Positions 57,001 through 64,000 of a stretch of 64,000 nt of DNA are shown here, one piece after another; positions within the stretch are counted from its first letter, which is position 1; each line of letters opens with the position of its first letter. The stretch comes from Gari tellinella. Its lineage: Eukaryota > Mollusca > Bivalvia > Cardiida > Psammobiidae. The translations under genes were made by a program, and so were the position numbers. The stretch covers positions 29,032,119-29,096,118 of the forward strand of contig OV277872.1 of NCBI GenBank assembly GCA_922989275.2, written 5' to 3'. Under the pieces are notes generated by a model. That model was given only the letters and a program-made list of their open reading frames with translations. It searched no databases and was not told the DNA's origin.

Positions 57001-58591
57001 CCATGTTGGTGGAAAATATAATGAGCTGGATCCAGACTGATTGAAATACAGGAGGTAGTGTCAAACTTATCCAATTATATTTACTCCATCATAATTCAAT
57101 TCAGCCTACCACGTATTAATGGAAGTCGTAAGTCTTAGTGTTGGTCCTGATCAGACACCCCGTTTCGTGCGTCTGATAAGTATCAATATCGTTTGACACT
57201 CATAATTATGGACACTTCCTTAGTCATACTTTCTCTATCTCTAGCAATTACAATCATAATTATTTATAATGCAATCGATTAATATTTGTGATTAACGGGC
57301 TGCAAATTAATAATTAACCCTTTCATCGTCATGGCCTGCCATGCTGGGCGATTGTATCCTGGTTAGACGCTGTGTTACATGTTGTATAATCAGTATTAGG
57401 AGCCAAACCGCATTACACTCAAATCAACATTTCTCTCTGTATATCTAATCGGATTTTGAAACAATAATGCAGACAATGAATATAAAGAAGACGATTATTT
57501 CAACGCGAAATGGTTAAATCAGCCCGCTTATCGCTGCATGACACGTGCGTCTGATTAACACGATGATATAAGACACGTGTCAATGATATGACTTATAAGT
57601 ATATGTATCACTTTGTTAGAATATATAAGATCTTGACAGAAAAAAGTCATTTGTTCGTGATCAATTGTAGGATTAACAGCAAAACTTAGTAGCAAGTTCT
57701 AATTGCAGATTGCGTTAGTTACTGGGTATAGCTAAAGAAAGAACAGAACAAGAAAGGCATTCTCAGTCAAATGAACGGCTCCAGATCGTATGCACCCATA
57801 CCCACACATACTTTAAACCAAAAATCAAATAACATAAATAAATAAAAAAGGCAAAGGCAAACTGATGATCTGATAAATATCTTAAACGGTATCATTCACT
57901 CGCTTCGGTCGCCATCTTGAAAGAGGTTTGCCCCGGTTAGCTACAGCGCTTATCTATTGGTAAGGGGGGCGTGGCTATGCCGCTTCTACAAAAGGGTCAA
58001 TTCGATAGCTGGTGCTATGCTCGTGTCCGTACAGTTTGCCCCGGAAATGGCGGACGTTTCGGTATCTAGGAGGTGTGTGCAAATGCGGCGTTCGGATTAG
58101 TCGATTGCTATCTGTTCGATCTGTCAGTCAAGGGTTTGCAGAAGGGTCAATTGTGTTGAAGTATTGTTAGTATACTAAACCTTTTTTGTTTGCATGTATC
58201 AATTTTAAAGCAGACTATTATATAGGGGTATGATGATTTCAGTTCTAATATAGTCTCTGAAACCTGAAAATTTGTTGAATATCTAGGTGACCTTTTTAGC
58301 ATTGTCACTCCTGCATGTTGAAAACAAAACGCAAAATGTGCATCGAAATGCTGTGAATAATTTAAATTGAATATTTTAGGTTCTTATTTCTGGATCGGCT
58401 TGACAGATGAAACAATTGAGGGAACTTGGATATGGTTTGATACACAAGAAGAAGCAACATTTTTCAACTGGGGATCCGGTGAACCTTCTCATGGATACAT
58501 CGAAAACTGCGTAATAATGAAGACAACTAGTTGGCTTGATGCAAGTTGCACGGCTACGGTTGTCCGTCCTCTTTGTGAAATGAGTGGTTAA
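44855..58591 (+). CDS. Type II transmembrane C-type lectin, five coding exons (240 aa)
   Basis: Proposed join: 44855-45089, 50702-50794, 51694-51788, 52138-52225, 58380-58591; the total of 723 nt is in frame to TAA. Residues 1-38 are a cytoplasmic tail with a YxxI endocytic-type motif (YSDI, residues 22-25). Residues 39-60 are a membrane span (PLICLLIVILAICLTNLVV). Residues 80-109 form a Thr/Ser-rich stalk with one N-glycosylation sequon (N95). Residues 116-236 are a long-form C-type lectin domain with all six cysteines: C116-C127, C144-C236 and C214-C227 by family rule. WIGL is present (175-178). The calcium/sugar sites are altered to EPS (205-207) and WLD (222-224) in place of EPN/QPD and WND, so ligand binding may be non-classical. 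The ATG at 44855 is chosen over an in-frame ATG at 44795 because the latter is ATT in the paralogue. Likely an immune-type surface receptor (inference). Confidence 0.85.
45090..46550. other. Lectin intron 1, proximal part
   Basis: AT-rich with no clear repeats. A possible acceptor TTTTTGTGCAG at 45539-45549 is followed by a short frame in the right phase, but it hits a stop without a donor. A degraded family P-like hairpin lies near 46045-46085. Confidence 0.35.
46551..46801 (-). mobile_element. MITE family A, copy 8 (lectin intron 1)
   Basis: TA-flanked, intact cassette GACGCCGGGTAACCCGGCGTC. Confidence 0.92.
46802..47951. other. Lectin intron 1, no feature recognised
   Basis: Apart from a half cassette near 47640-47685 (GACGTCCGATCTGGATTCAA) nothing is recognisable. 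Confidence 0.35.
47952..48201 (+). mobile_element. MITE family A, copy 9 (lectin intron 1)
   Basis: Near-consensus 250-bp copy, TA-flanked, intact cassette; opposite orientation to copy 8. Confidence 0.92.
49010..50340 (+). repeat. Tandem ~665-bp duplication with GATCGC-rich islands
   Basis: Unit 1 (49010-49675) and unit 2 (49676-50340) share ATTTCAAAATACCCGATAGT, ATAATAGCGTTCAGCATTGA, AACTCTTATA and CTGCCGAATCTAAACGAATG. Each ends in about 300 bp of degenerate short-period sequence dominated by GATCGC, GCGCT and ATCGGAGCG, with far higher GC than its surroundings. Confidence 0.8.
50498..50638. repeat. Palindromic element with paired CCAAT boxes
   Basis: CCGAGGTTATAAAGC ... GCTTTATAACCTCGG. 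Inside, CATTTGATTGGTCAG and CTGACCAATCAAATG flank a TTTGAGCCTAGGCTCAAA core. It ends 63 bp before lectin exon 2. Confidence 0.8.
50702..50794 (+). CDS. Lectin exon 2: Thr-rich stalk
   Basis: Acceptor CTTTTTATAG, donor ACGG|GTATAA; phase 1 at both ends, so it could be skipped without a frame change. Encodes NNMQPTSPMTTNLTHTLTTE and a TSITTT tail. Confidence 0.75.
51694..51788 (+). CDS. Lectin exon 3: start of the CTLD
   Basis: Encodes CPDTWIAYQGSCYLLG and NWVTAE. Donor GCCGAG|GTATAC, phase 0. An alternative acceptor at 51687 would add two residues. Confidence 0.85.
52138..52225 (+). CDS. Lectin exon 4: helical CTLD segment
   Basis: Acceptor TTTATTTGCAG, donor CGTAG|GTATGT. Encodes HYCQLKNSHLVNIGDNKEN; phase 0 in, phase 1 out, exactly joining its neighbours. 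Confidence 0.88.
52244..52615 (-). mobile_element. MITE family D, copy 7, next to a splice donor
   Basis: TACAGTGCTCCCTCCCTACA ... GTAGAGAGGGAGCGTTATA. Perfect cassette GACGCCGCGTTACGCGGCGTC. Begins 18 bp after lectin exon 4. Confidence 0.88.
52700..53017 (+). mobile_element. MITE family D, copy 8 (cassette lost)
   Basis: Matches D on both sides (TGTTCGGAGGGAGTCGCTAT; GTGACAAGCGTTATTGTAAG; TACTGTA end), but the hairpin is missing after GCAAACAGTTGTTGGC. Confidence 0.8.
53140..53333 (+). mobile_element. tRNA-derived SINE
   Basis: B box GAGTTCGATCCCCCACC, then a body AATTGCTCCTCTCCACCCAG and GGTACCTACCTGTAAAGGGT, a common animal SINE body style. The 3' end runs into MITE C. Confidence 0.65.
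53334..53554 (+). mobile_element. MITE family C, copy 2
   Basis: GGGTCCGTTTCATAAAACTT ... AAGTTTATGAAACGGGCCC. Interior CTTGTGATATCTCTTTGGAG and ATGAGATCTCACAAGAC. Confidence 0.85.
53816..58002. repeat. 4.2-kb inverted repeat (1.6-kb arms) in the last lectin intron
   Basis: Left arm 53816-~55440 (AATTGACCCTTCTTTAGAAG ...) is the reverse complement of right arm ~56366-58002 (... TAGCCGGGGCAAAC on the other strand); spacer ~925 bp. Sampled stretches suggest roughly 90% arm identity, so it is not a simple assembly echo. Both arms contain the same MITE F copy (about 55030-55285 and 56535-56790), which was therefore present before the arms were formed or copied. No transposase and no clear target duplication. 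Confidence 0.9.
58380..58591 (+). CDS. Lectin exon 5: C-terminal half of the CTLD
   Basis: Acceptor GAATATTTTAG, phase 1. Encodes SYFWIGLTDETIEGTWIWFD, then FFNWGSGEPS, ENCVIMK, SWLDASC and PLCEMSG and a TAA stop. Confidence 0.92.
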
Positions 58592-58639
58592 CTTTCTTAT
58601 CGTCTCTAAACCGGACAAAAACTTTGTTTTCGTTTGCAA

Positions 58640-58862
58640 ACCTCCTTTATTTTAACCTACTACACCATACATACGCATAAAGTTGTTCGCCTTTGATTTA
58701 TATATTATCAGATATAGTTTCTATATTCTAGCAGATTATTACTTAAAGCAGGTTGAAAGTAAAGCAGAATGCGCCTTAAGGCGCATTCTGCTTTACTTTC
58801 AACCTGCTTTAAGTGGTCATCTATCTTCCATACTAGAAACAAGCTAGGAGGTAAAGGGTTAA
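58640..58862 (-). mobile_element. MITE family F, copy 6
   Basis: Perfect interior AAAGCAGAATGCGCCTTAAG with its complement; right end GGTAAAGGGTTAA. The left TTAA is not clear. Confidence 0.75.
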
Positions 58863-58942
58863 AACCCCTCTAAACCGGAAACCCCTCTAAACCGGAAATT
58901 TATGTTGTCACCACACATGTCCGGTTTAGAGGGGTTTCACTT
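58863..58942. repeat. Inverted AAACCCCTCTAAACCGG repeat
   Basis: Two direct copies of CCCCTCTAAACCGG followed by the complement CCGGTTTAGAGGGGTTTCAC. Possibly a tiny foldback end. Confidence 0.75.
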
Positions 58943-59449
58943 TATGGCCACAATGCCTACCATCTCATGCATCTATTTTACCTATAAACTCAAATTAGAC
59001 ATTACCGATTTTGTTTAAACTTTCCATGAATAGTCAATGCATGGCCCTGAACATTTTTTAGTTTCATGTTGATCCGAAAACAATACGACCGTCATAGTGT
59101 GGCATTTTGAAATGTATTGTAAAATAAAACTCAAATTCAACCGAGTCAACTTTTTTAAACTTGGTAGAAATAATCGGTGTATGATTTTGACTATATATAA
59201 TTAACTTAATAATGTTGATCCAAATCCAATATGGATTAATTAATTCAGCCTGAACGTTTACAGTAGACTACTTCATGGATTTAGCAGCCAAAGTTCCATA
59301 CTACATGTACGTTTTCACATATAAGTAGTCAGTAGTTAACCTGTGAAGATTGGAGCAATCCCCATCAAAAGTGTTGATGTTAGATGTACAGGATTCTATC
59401 TCTATAATATTTGTCACGTGTCCTTTGGAAACAGTGTAGATCAAGATCT

Positions 59450-59692
59450 GGGACCCGTTTCATAAAACTTTGTACGACAAAAACGGTCGTAAGTCAAAAC
59501 TTGAAAATATATTCAATTTCAGATTTCTCTATCTAATCCTGGATTATGACATCTTTATTGGAATCGTTTTTTCAAGACGATTCCAAAGAGACGTAAATAG
59601 ACTGGATTAGATAGAAAAATAAATAATAATTAAGGCTGTTAAAATCCGACCTACGACATCATTTGTCGTACGAAGTATTATGAAACGGGCCC
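59450..59692 (+). mobile_element. MITE family C, copy 3
   Basis: GGGACCCGTTTCATAAAACT ... ATTATGAAACGGGCCC. Central GAATCGTTTTTTCAAGACGA. Confidence 0.87.
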
Positions 59693-59702
59693 ATGTGGTT
59701 CA

Positions 59703-59941
59703 TCTTACTAAACGTCGTACGACAAATATTGCCGTAAGTCATATTCTAAAATTCTCAATTATTATTTATTTCTCCATATAATCATGTCTTGTGACATCTT
59801 TTTGGAATCGTTTTGAAAATTCCATAGAGATGTCACAAGACATGGTTAGATTGAGAAATAATGAATTATAGAAATAAGAAATTATATGTATTTTTAAGTT
59901 TTGACTTACGACAGTTTTTTGTCGTACGACGTTTCGTAAGA
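59703..59941 (+). mobile_element. MITE family C, copy 4
   Basis: TCTTACTAAACGTCGTACGA ... TCGTACGACGTTTCGTAAGA, 10 bp after copy 3, with different outermost bases. Confidence 0.82.
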
Positions 59942-60227
59942 CACCCCCGTAGGTCTGTACTAATTGTTAGTTTGCTATGGACTGTAAAAATACCCTCAAC
60001 TGTCATAAGTGGACAAAACTTCATTGGACACTGGAAAGATCATTTGCAAAGTTCAATTATTGTTTTAATCAAGAGGAATTTGTAGTCCTTAATACAGGTT
60101 GTTACTTGATATAGGATGAAAACAATGCATATAGGAGCTTGTATGCATTTTGGTTGGAAAATTGTTGTCATATGACAAAAATATAGTGCTTATTCTTATA
60201 ACACTTCTTATACAGTAGATAAGACGT

Positions 60228-60580
60228 TACAGCGTTATCTCTCTACTTTCAATGGGAGACAAAGATTGTGTTTTGTTCGGAGGGAGCTGTTATAGGGAGG
60301 GACATTGACTTACATTTGCAATCAGCGTGTATCCAGATCAGACGCCGCGTCACGCGGCGTCTGATCTGGATTATTAGCTGTTTGTCACTCGTGATTATAT
60401 TTTTCTGTCAAAATGTCCAATATTTGAATTTGAGAAAAACAGCACAAGACAATTTGCAGTAGACGATATTGCAGCCGTGAAAAGGTTGGATATAATTGCC
60501 TTGTTTGGGGAACAGCGACCAATGCTGTTGTAAAGAGAGAACCTTTGTTCAGAGAGTCGTTGTGGGGAGGAAACACTGTA
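60228..60580 (+). mobile_element. MITE family D, copy 9
   Basis: TACAGCGTTATCTCTCTAC ... GGAAACACTGTA, cassette GACGCCGCGTCACGCGGCGTC. Same genomic position in the sister block at 39560. Confidence 0.88.
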
Positions 60581-60581
60581 A

Positions 60582-60943
60582 TACAGCGTTCCCTCTCTAC
60601 AACGACATCCAATGGGAGACAAATAATATGTGCGTTGTTCGGAAGGAGTCGTTATAGAGAGGGAACTCGGCTTACATTTGCAAACAGCTTGAATCCAGAT
60701 CAGACGCTGCGTGACGCGGCGTCTGATCTGGATTCAAGCTGTTTGTTACTCGTTATTGATGGTTTTCTGTCAAAATGTCTATTATATATCTTTGAGAAAA
60801 AACAGCAGACGACAAATTTAAACAGACAACATTGCAGTCTTGAATAGGTTGGACATAAATGTCCTGTTTGAGGAACAGCTGCAATGGTCGTTGTAAGGAG
60901 GGAATCGTTGTTGGGAGGGCCGTTGTAGAGAGGGAACACTGTA
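60582..60943 (+). mobile_element. MITE family D, copy 10
   Basis: TACAGCGTTCCCTCTCTACA ... AGAGAGGGAACACTGTA, one base after copy 9. No counterpart in the sister block. Confidence 0.9.
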
Positions 60944-61790
60944 TTTCACATTATTTAAAACGAAACTATACGTAGCACAATAAACTTGAGAAACTGACTG
61001 CTGTCTAAAACATATGAGCCGTGCCAGGGCAAAACTAGACTTATTGCATTGCAACATTATACAGACCAACTTTAGTGTCATCCCAGGCTCTGTTTCTGAG
61101 TTTGGTCTACACTGCCAGAGACCGTATATATGACACTTACATCAAATGATTTAGATGCACTTGAGTATCAAACAGTAAAGATCAAGGCCTGCCGCCGCGT
61201 CTTTGACTGTGCAACACATAAGTCAGGTTTTAACATGACAATGCTTATATTGAGTATTCATTTTGATTTGAGTGACACACAGTCAGGAGCTCAATCAAAG
61301 ATTCTTGATCACACTTGAGTCTTATCTAGCTCCAAACCTTTCGGAATGGATACAATAAGTTAAGCCTTTCACGCTAAATGACGTGATAAAGCGCATTTGC
61401 AAACAGTTTTTAAACTGGTCAGTCGTCACTTAGTTTGAAATTACGTCAGTTATACTGCCTTTAATCTAACTTTGAAACGATATTGCAGACAACGCAATAT
61501 TAAAGCAGGCAACAATATGGCGGTGAACGGGTAAAAACCTCACGATAATTTTGATTATAAAAGCTTTAAAGGCGTATTATGTAAATTTTTAAACCTGCAT
61601 AACACGGTTGTTTAAGACCCCATTTGAACTACACAGGTCGAGGGGTTTTCACAAAAAAACGGTTTATCTATTAAATTCATTTTTTAATTTGTTTGTTTTA
61701 ATTTCTTGGTGAAGAACCAAACAATTCACTATACATGTATTCTGTGTACTCTACATAATAAAAAGGTTGATACGATTCTGTGTATGTTTG

Positions 61791-61858
61791 TTAGCCAAGT
61801 TGGTAGAGTGTGGGACTAGCATTCAAAAGGCTCGGGTTCGAATCCCAGTCGATTCAAT
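61791..61858 (+). other. tRNA-like sequence
   Basis: A box TTAGCCAAGTTGGTAGAGTG and B box GGGTTCGAATCCCAG, but the acceptor and anticodon stems do not pair. A decayed tRNA or SINE head. Confidence 0.5.
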
Positions 61859-62157
61859 TAGTTTTGTTGTTACGGCTTTAGCTGTTAAAACAAGTGTACC
61901 ACATTTCTGACCGAACCGAGCAACATACTCAAGCGCGATTTTGGAATGAAAAGAAATAACGAGGCATAGATGGCTTTCAGATGGAGCTTGCTAAAAAGAT
62001 ATTTTAAACCAAATCTAGTGTAGCTAACTGCTTCTTTATTTTTAAAAGTTGCCTTCAATACAAACTGATCGCGGATGTACAAAATGAGCGTGACAATTTG
62101 ACTCGACTAGTAAAATATAAGTCATATATCTTTAAAAGCTAATTGAGTAACATGTAC

Positions 62158-62222
62158 CCAATGGCCGAGTGGTTAACGTGTACGCCAATTAGAACTGCGC
62201 GTTTCGAATCCTGTCGACCGCG
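62158..62222 (+). other. tRNA-like sequence
   Basis: ATGGCCGAGTGGTTAACGTG (Ser/Leu-like A box) and GTTTCGAATCCTGTCGACC. The 5' acceptor does not pair. Confidence 0.45.
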
Positions 62223-62370
62223 ATGTTTTTTAATAGAAAAAAGCATGCTTAAAAGTCATATCTGACCTTGGCGCTGCGTGCCAAATGATCTTAAAAAGCC
62301 GTAAAACATCATGGCTAGCAGGGATTTGATTATTACAATGTATTGTCCGATTATATTGACCTGTCAGTCA

Positions 62371-62625
62371 CAGGGCTGCCATAAGTTGACATGAAAAATA
62401 CTAAGATTTCCAAATTTGCATTTTTCAAGTGCGATTTTACGAATTGTACCTTTACCCAATCGTCTGTTTCTAGTTTTGTTGACACGTGGCTGGTTATAGT
62501 AGGCTGGAAGTAAATCAGAATGCGCCTTAAGGCGCATTCTGCTTTACTTTCAGCCTACTTTAAGCAGCCACGTGCAAGAAAAAAATCCGAAGATTTAGGA
62601 AAAATCCGGGGAAATGGCAGCCCTG
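62371..62625 (-). mobile_element. hAT-like MITE family G, copy 2
   Basis: CAGGGCTGCCATAAGTTGAC ... GGAAATGGCAGCCCTG flanked by CAGTCA on both sides. F-type hairpin AGAATGCGCCTTAAGGCGCA in the centre. Confidence 0.88.
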
Positions 62626-62950
62626 CAGTCATGAATAACGCAGAAGTCAAAAGATAAGTTATTTTAAGTATTTGTTGGTCAGAATTAGTGTCCGCTATAT
62701 AGCCCGTCCTATTACTTTAGAGATTAATGTTTGACTTGTCAACAAACTCGAAACATATTTGATCTTGCTAAACAGCCAGACAGTGAAGCTTATTTGTTTG
62801 TTTTCACCTGACGAAATTTGAATATTCCTAGTTTCCTACGTCACTGAAAGAATAGATTTAGCTTCGGTATAAAGTCCATACTTTCCGTTTTGATTTAACG
62901 ATAGGAATTTAAGGATATTGTGCATTCTGGGTCGAATTTAAATCAATAAT

Positions 62951-63027
62951 CGAGTTAGGTAAATTGGTAGTATGTACGGGTAATTGTAAAAGGGTAAAAG
63001 GTTGTGGTTTCGATCCCCGTTAGGGTT
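62951..63027 (+). other. tRNA-like sequence
   Basis: AAATTGGTAGTATGTACGGG and GGTTTCGATCCCCGTTAGGG followed by a T-rich run. Stems are incomplete. Confidence 0.4.
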
Positions 63028-63214
63028 TTTCTTTTTTTATTACAATTTTTTTATATTTAATATATGTACGTCCTCCACAAGTATATTCAATTGAAAAAAT
63101 GGCCCAGCTTGGATACCCAATATAATGGGATTTGTTATTTTTCTTAAATGCATGGTATTTTATTTCAACTGTTCAAAGCTGAAAATACAGCATCAAGTGG
63201 TTCGTTTTATTCCG

Positions 63215-63758
63215 AAATTGACTTGCCTATTGTTTTGCTAATTTACGACCCGGGTGGCAATCAGATTGGACCGCGGTTAGACGCAGAGTAAAGTTGTCCG
63301 CAAATGTCATGGCAACTTGATTACCGTAATAAAAGGGTTAAATCAAATAGACTTCAAAAAATAAACATTGAGAAAATAAATAAACAGGAAACTATTCCCC
63401 AGTACAGTAAAACCTCTATATTAAAACCACTTAATTGTGATAATTATCAGGTATTTAAGGCAGGTGGCTGATAAAAGGAAGGTGAACGTAAAACAGAAAG
63501 CTCATTCAGGAGCTTTCTGGTTTAGTTCACCTTGCATTAAGTTTCACCTGTCTTTTATGGAACAAATGAGCCTTCTTTTTAACGGTCGTTATATAAAGAT
63601 TTAACTGTATATAAATAATCATCATGTCTAAAACAATTGTTTTAACTAAATATTTTGTTTTCGTAGTTCGTACACGGAAGACATTTTTATAAACTCTGTT
63701 CATTGAAACCTTTGTTGTTTATCTGAGTACGCGCGTATGCGAAGCGAATGTTCTCGAC
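63215..63758 (+). promoter_or_regulatory. Upstream region of the lectin paralogue, with MITE insertion
   Basis: Matches 44490-44854 up to GAAACTATTCCCCAG and again from TATATAAATA (63608-63617, TATA-box candidate), with MITE H between. Confidence 0.6.
63403..63609. mobile_element. MITE family H, copy 3, at a promoter
   Basis: TA-flanked; CAGTAAAACCTCTATATTAA ... TATATAAAGATTTAACTG, with hairpin ACAGAAAGCTCATTCAGGAG. Its right TA is the first TA of the TATATAAATA box. Absent from the paralogous site near 44714. Confidence 0.88.
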
Positions 63759-63993
63759 ATGGCTAATACCAACGTTTACGAAATGCCAACGAAAGCCAAT
63801 GATGAAGAGATGAGCAATATATATTCGGGTATTACAGAAAAACTTCGTACAACTTGCAAGACGTCAACGCGTGTTTTGTTTTGCATGTTGGTTGTTATCA
63901 TGGCAGTATGTTTGGGAACCTTCCTTGTGGCCGTAGTTGATTTAGTATCAAAGGAACGTTTGGGACAACAGTCTGAAAACGATGGTAAAGAAG
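63759..63993 (+). CDS. Lectin paralogue exon 1 (gene continues beyond window)
   Basis: 235 nt from ATG to donor GAAG|GTGGGT, the same length and phase as exon 1 at 44855. Encodes a tail starting MANTNVYEMPTKANDEEMSN with a YSGI motif, then a membrane span LFCMLVVIMAVCLGTFLVAV and the start of the stalk. The YxxI motif, NVYEMP and NDE.MSN are conserved between the paralogues; the juxtamembrane part differs more. By analogy the remaining exons (stalk and CTLD) lie downstream of the window. Type II membrane C-type lectin by homology. Confidence 0.8.
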
Positions 63994-64000
63994 GTGGGTG

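Larger units (their letters stand above)
59410..61720 (+). repeat. Segmental duplication block, copy 2
   Basis: Sister of 38955-40450, enlarged by two MITE C copies and one extra MITE D. Continues toward the duplicated lectin exon at 63759. Confidence 0.85.

Noticed and set aside
60545..60847. 100-codon frame with recurring 'NSLNPDQT' peptide
   Set aside because: This peptide is the read-through of the palindromic cassette in family D and appears at many D and E copies.

Overview
This is eukaryotic DNA from an intron-rich, AT-rich, transposon-dense genome, almost certainly a bivalve mollusc. The reasons are a type II membrane C-type lectin with phase-1 introns, ectodomain exons of the kind found on molluscan adhesion-type receptors, dispersed 'TTTTTAGCTCAC' repeats, tRNA-derived SINEs, and a very high load of short palindromic DNA elements (MITEs). 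The hairpin repeats remind me of dreissenid mussels, but the species cannot be proven from the sequence alone. There are no bacterial-style operons, and most short open frames are shadows of repeats.

Layout. 1-13 kb: remnants of two non-LTR retrotransposons, a TTAA-flanked element, a 'CTCGGCC' foldback element and many MITEs, with one MITE inserted in a retrotransposon ORF and another in a 52-bp minisatellite. 13.7-14.8 kb: two compact intronless ORFs of unknown function, one coiled-coil. 15-32 kb: MITEs, two further foldback elements whose arms are arrays of short subrepeats, SINEs and a 123-bp tandem repeat. 32.7-38.9 kb: two exons of a cysteine-rich ectodomain gene, each with its splice acceptor against a MITE. 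39-45 kb: a duplicated block, a 155-bp satellite and a Tc1-like transposase pseudogene. 44.86-58.59 kb: a C-type lectin gene whose five coding exons join in frame to 240 aa. Its last intron carries a 4.2-kb inverted repeat with diverged 1.6-kb arms. 59.4-64 kb: a second copy of the block seen at 39-45 kb, ending in the first exon of a lectin paralogue, so the lectin lies in a tandem duplication unit of about 19-20 kb that runs off the window.

The strongest non-gene signal is a shared palindromic cassette, CAAACAGTTTGGA...GATCAGACGCC...GGCGTCTGATC...TCCAAACTGTTTG. It sits in the middle of at least three MITE families with unrelated termini, and its innermost base pair differs by family but always stays paired (G-C, C-G or A-T). 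One MITE copy lacks exactly this cassette. A modular hairpin shared between transposon families is the best candidate here for an undescribed phenomenon.
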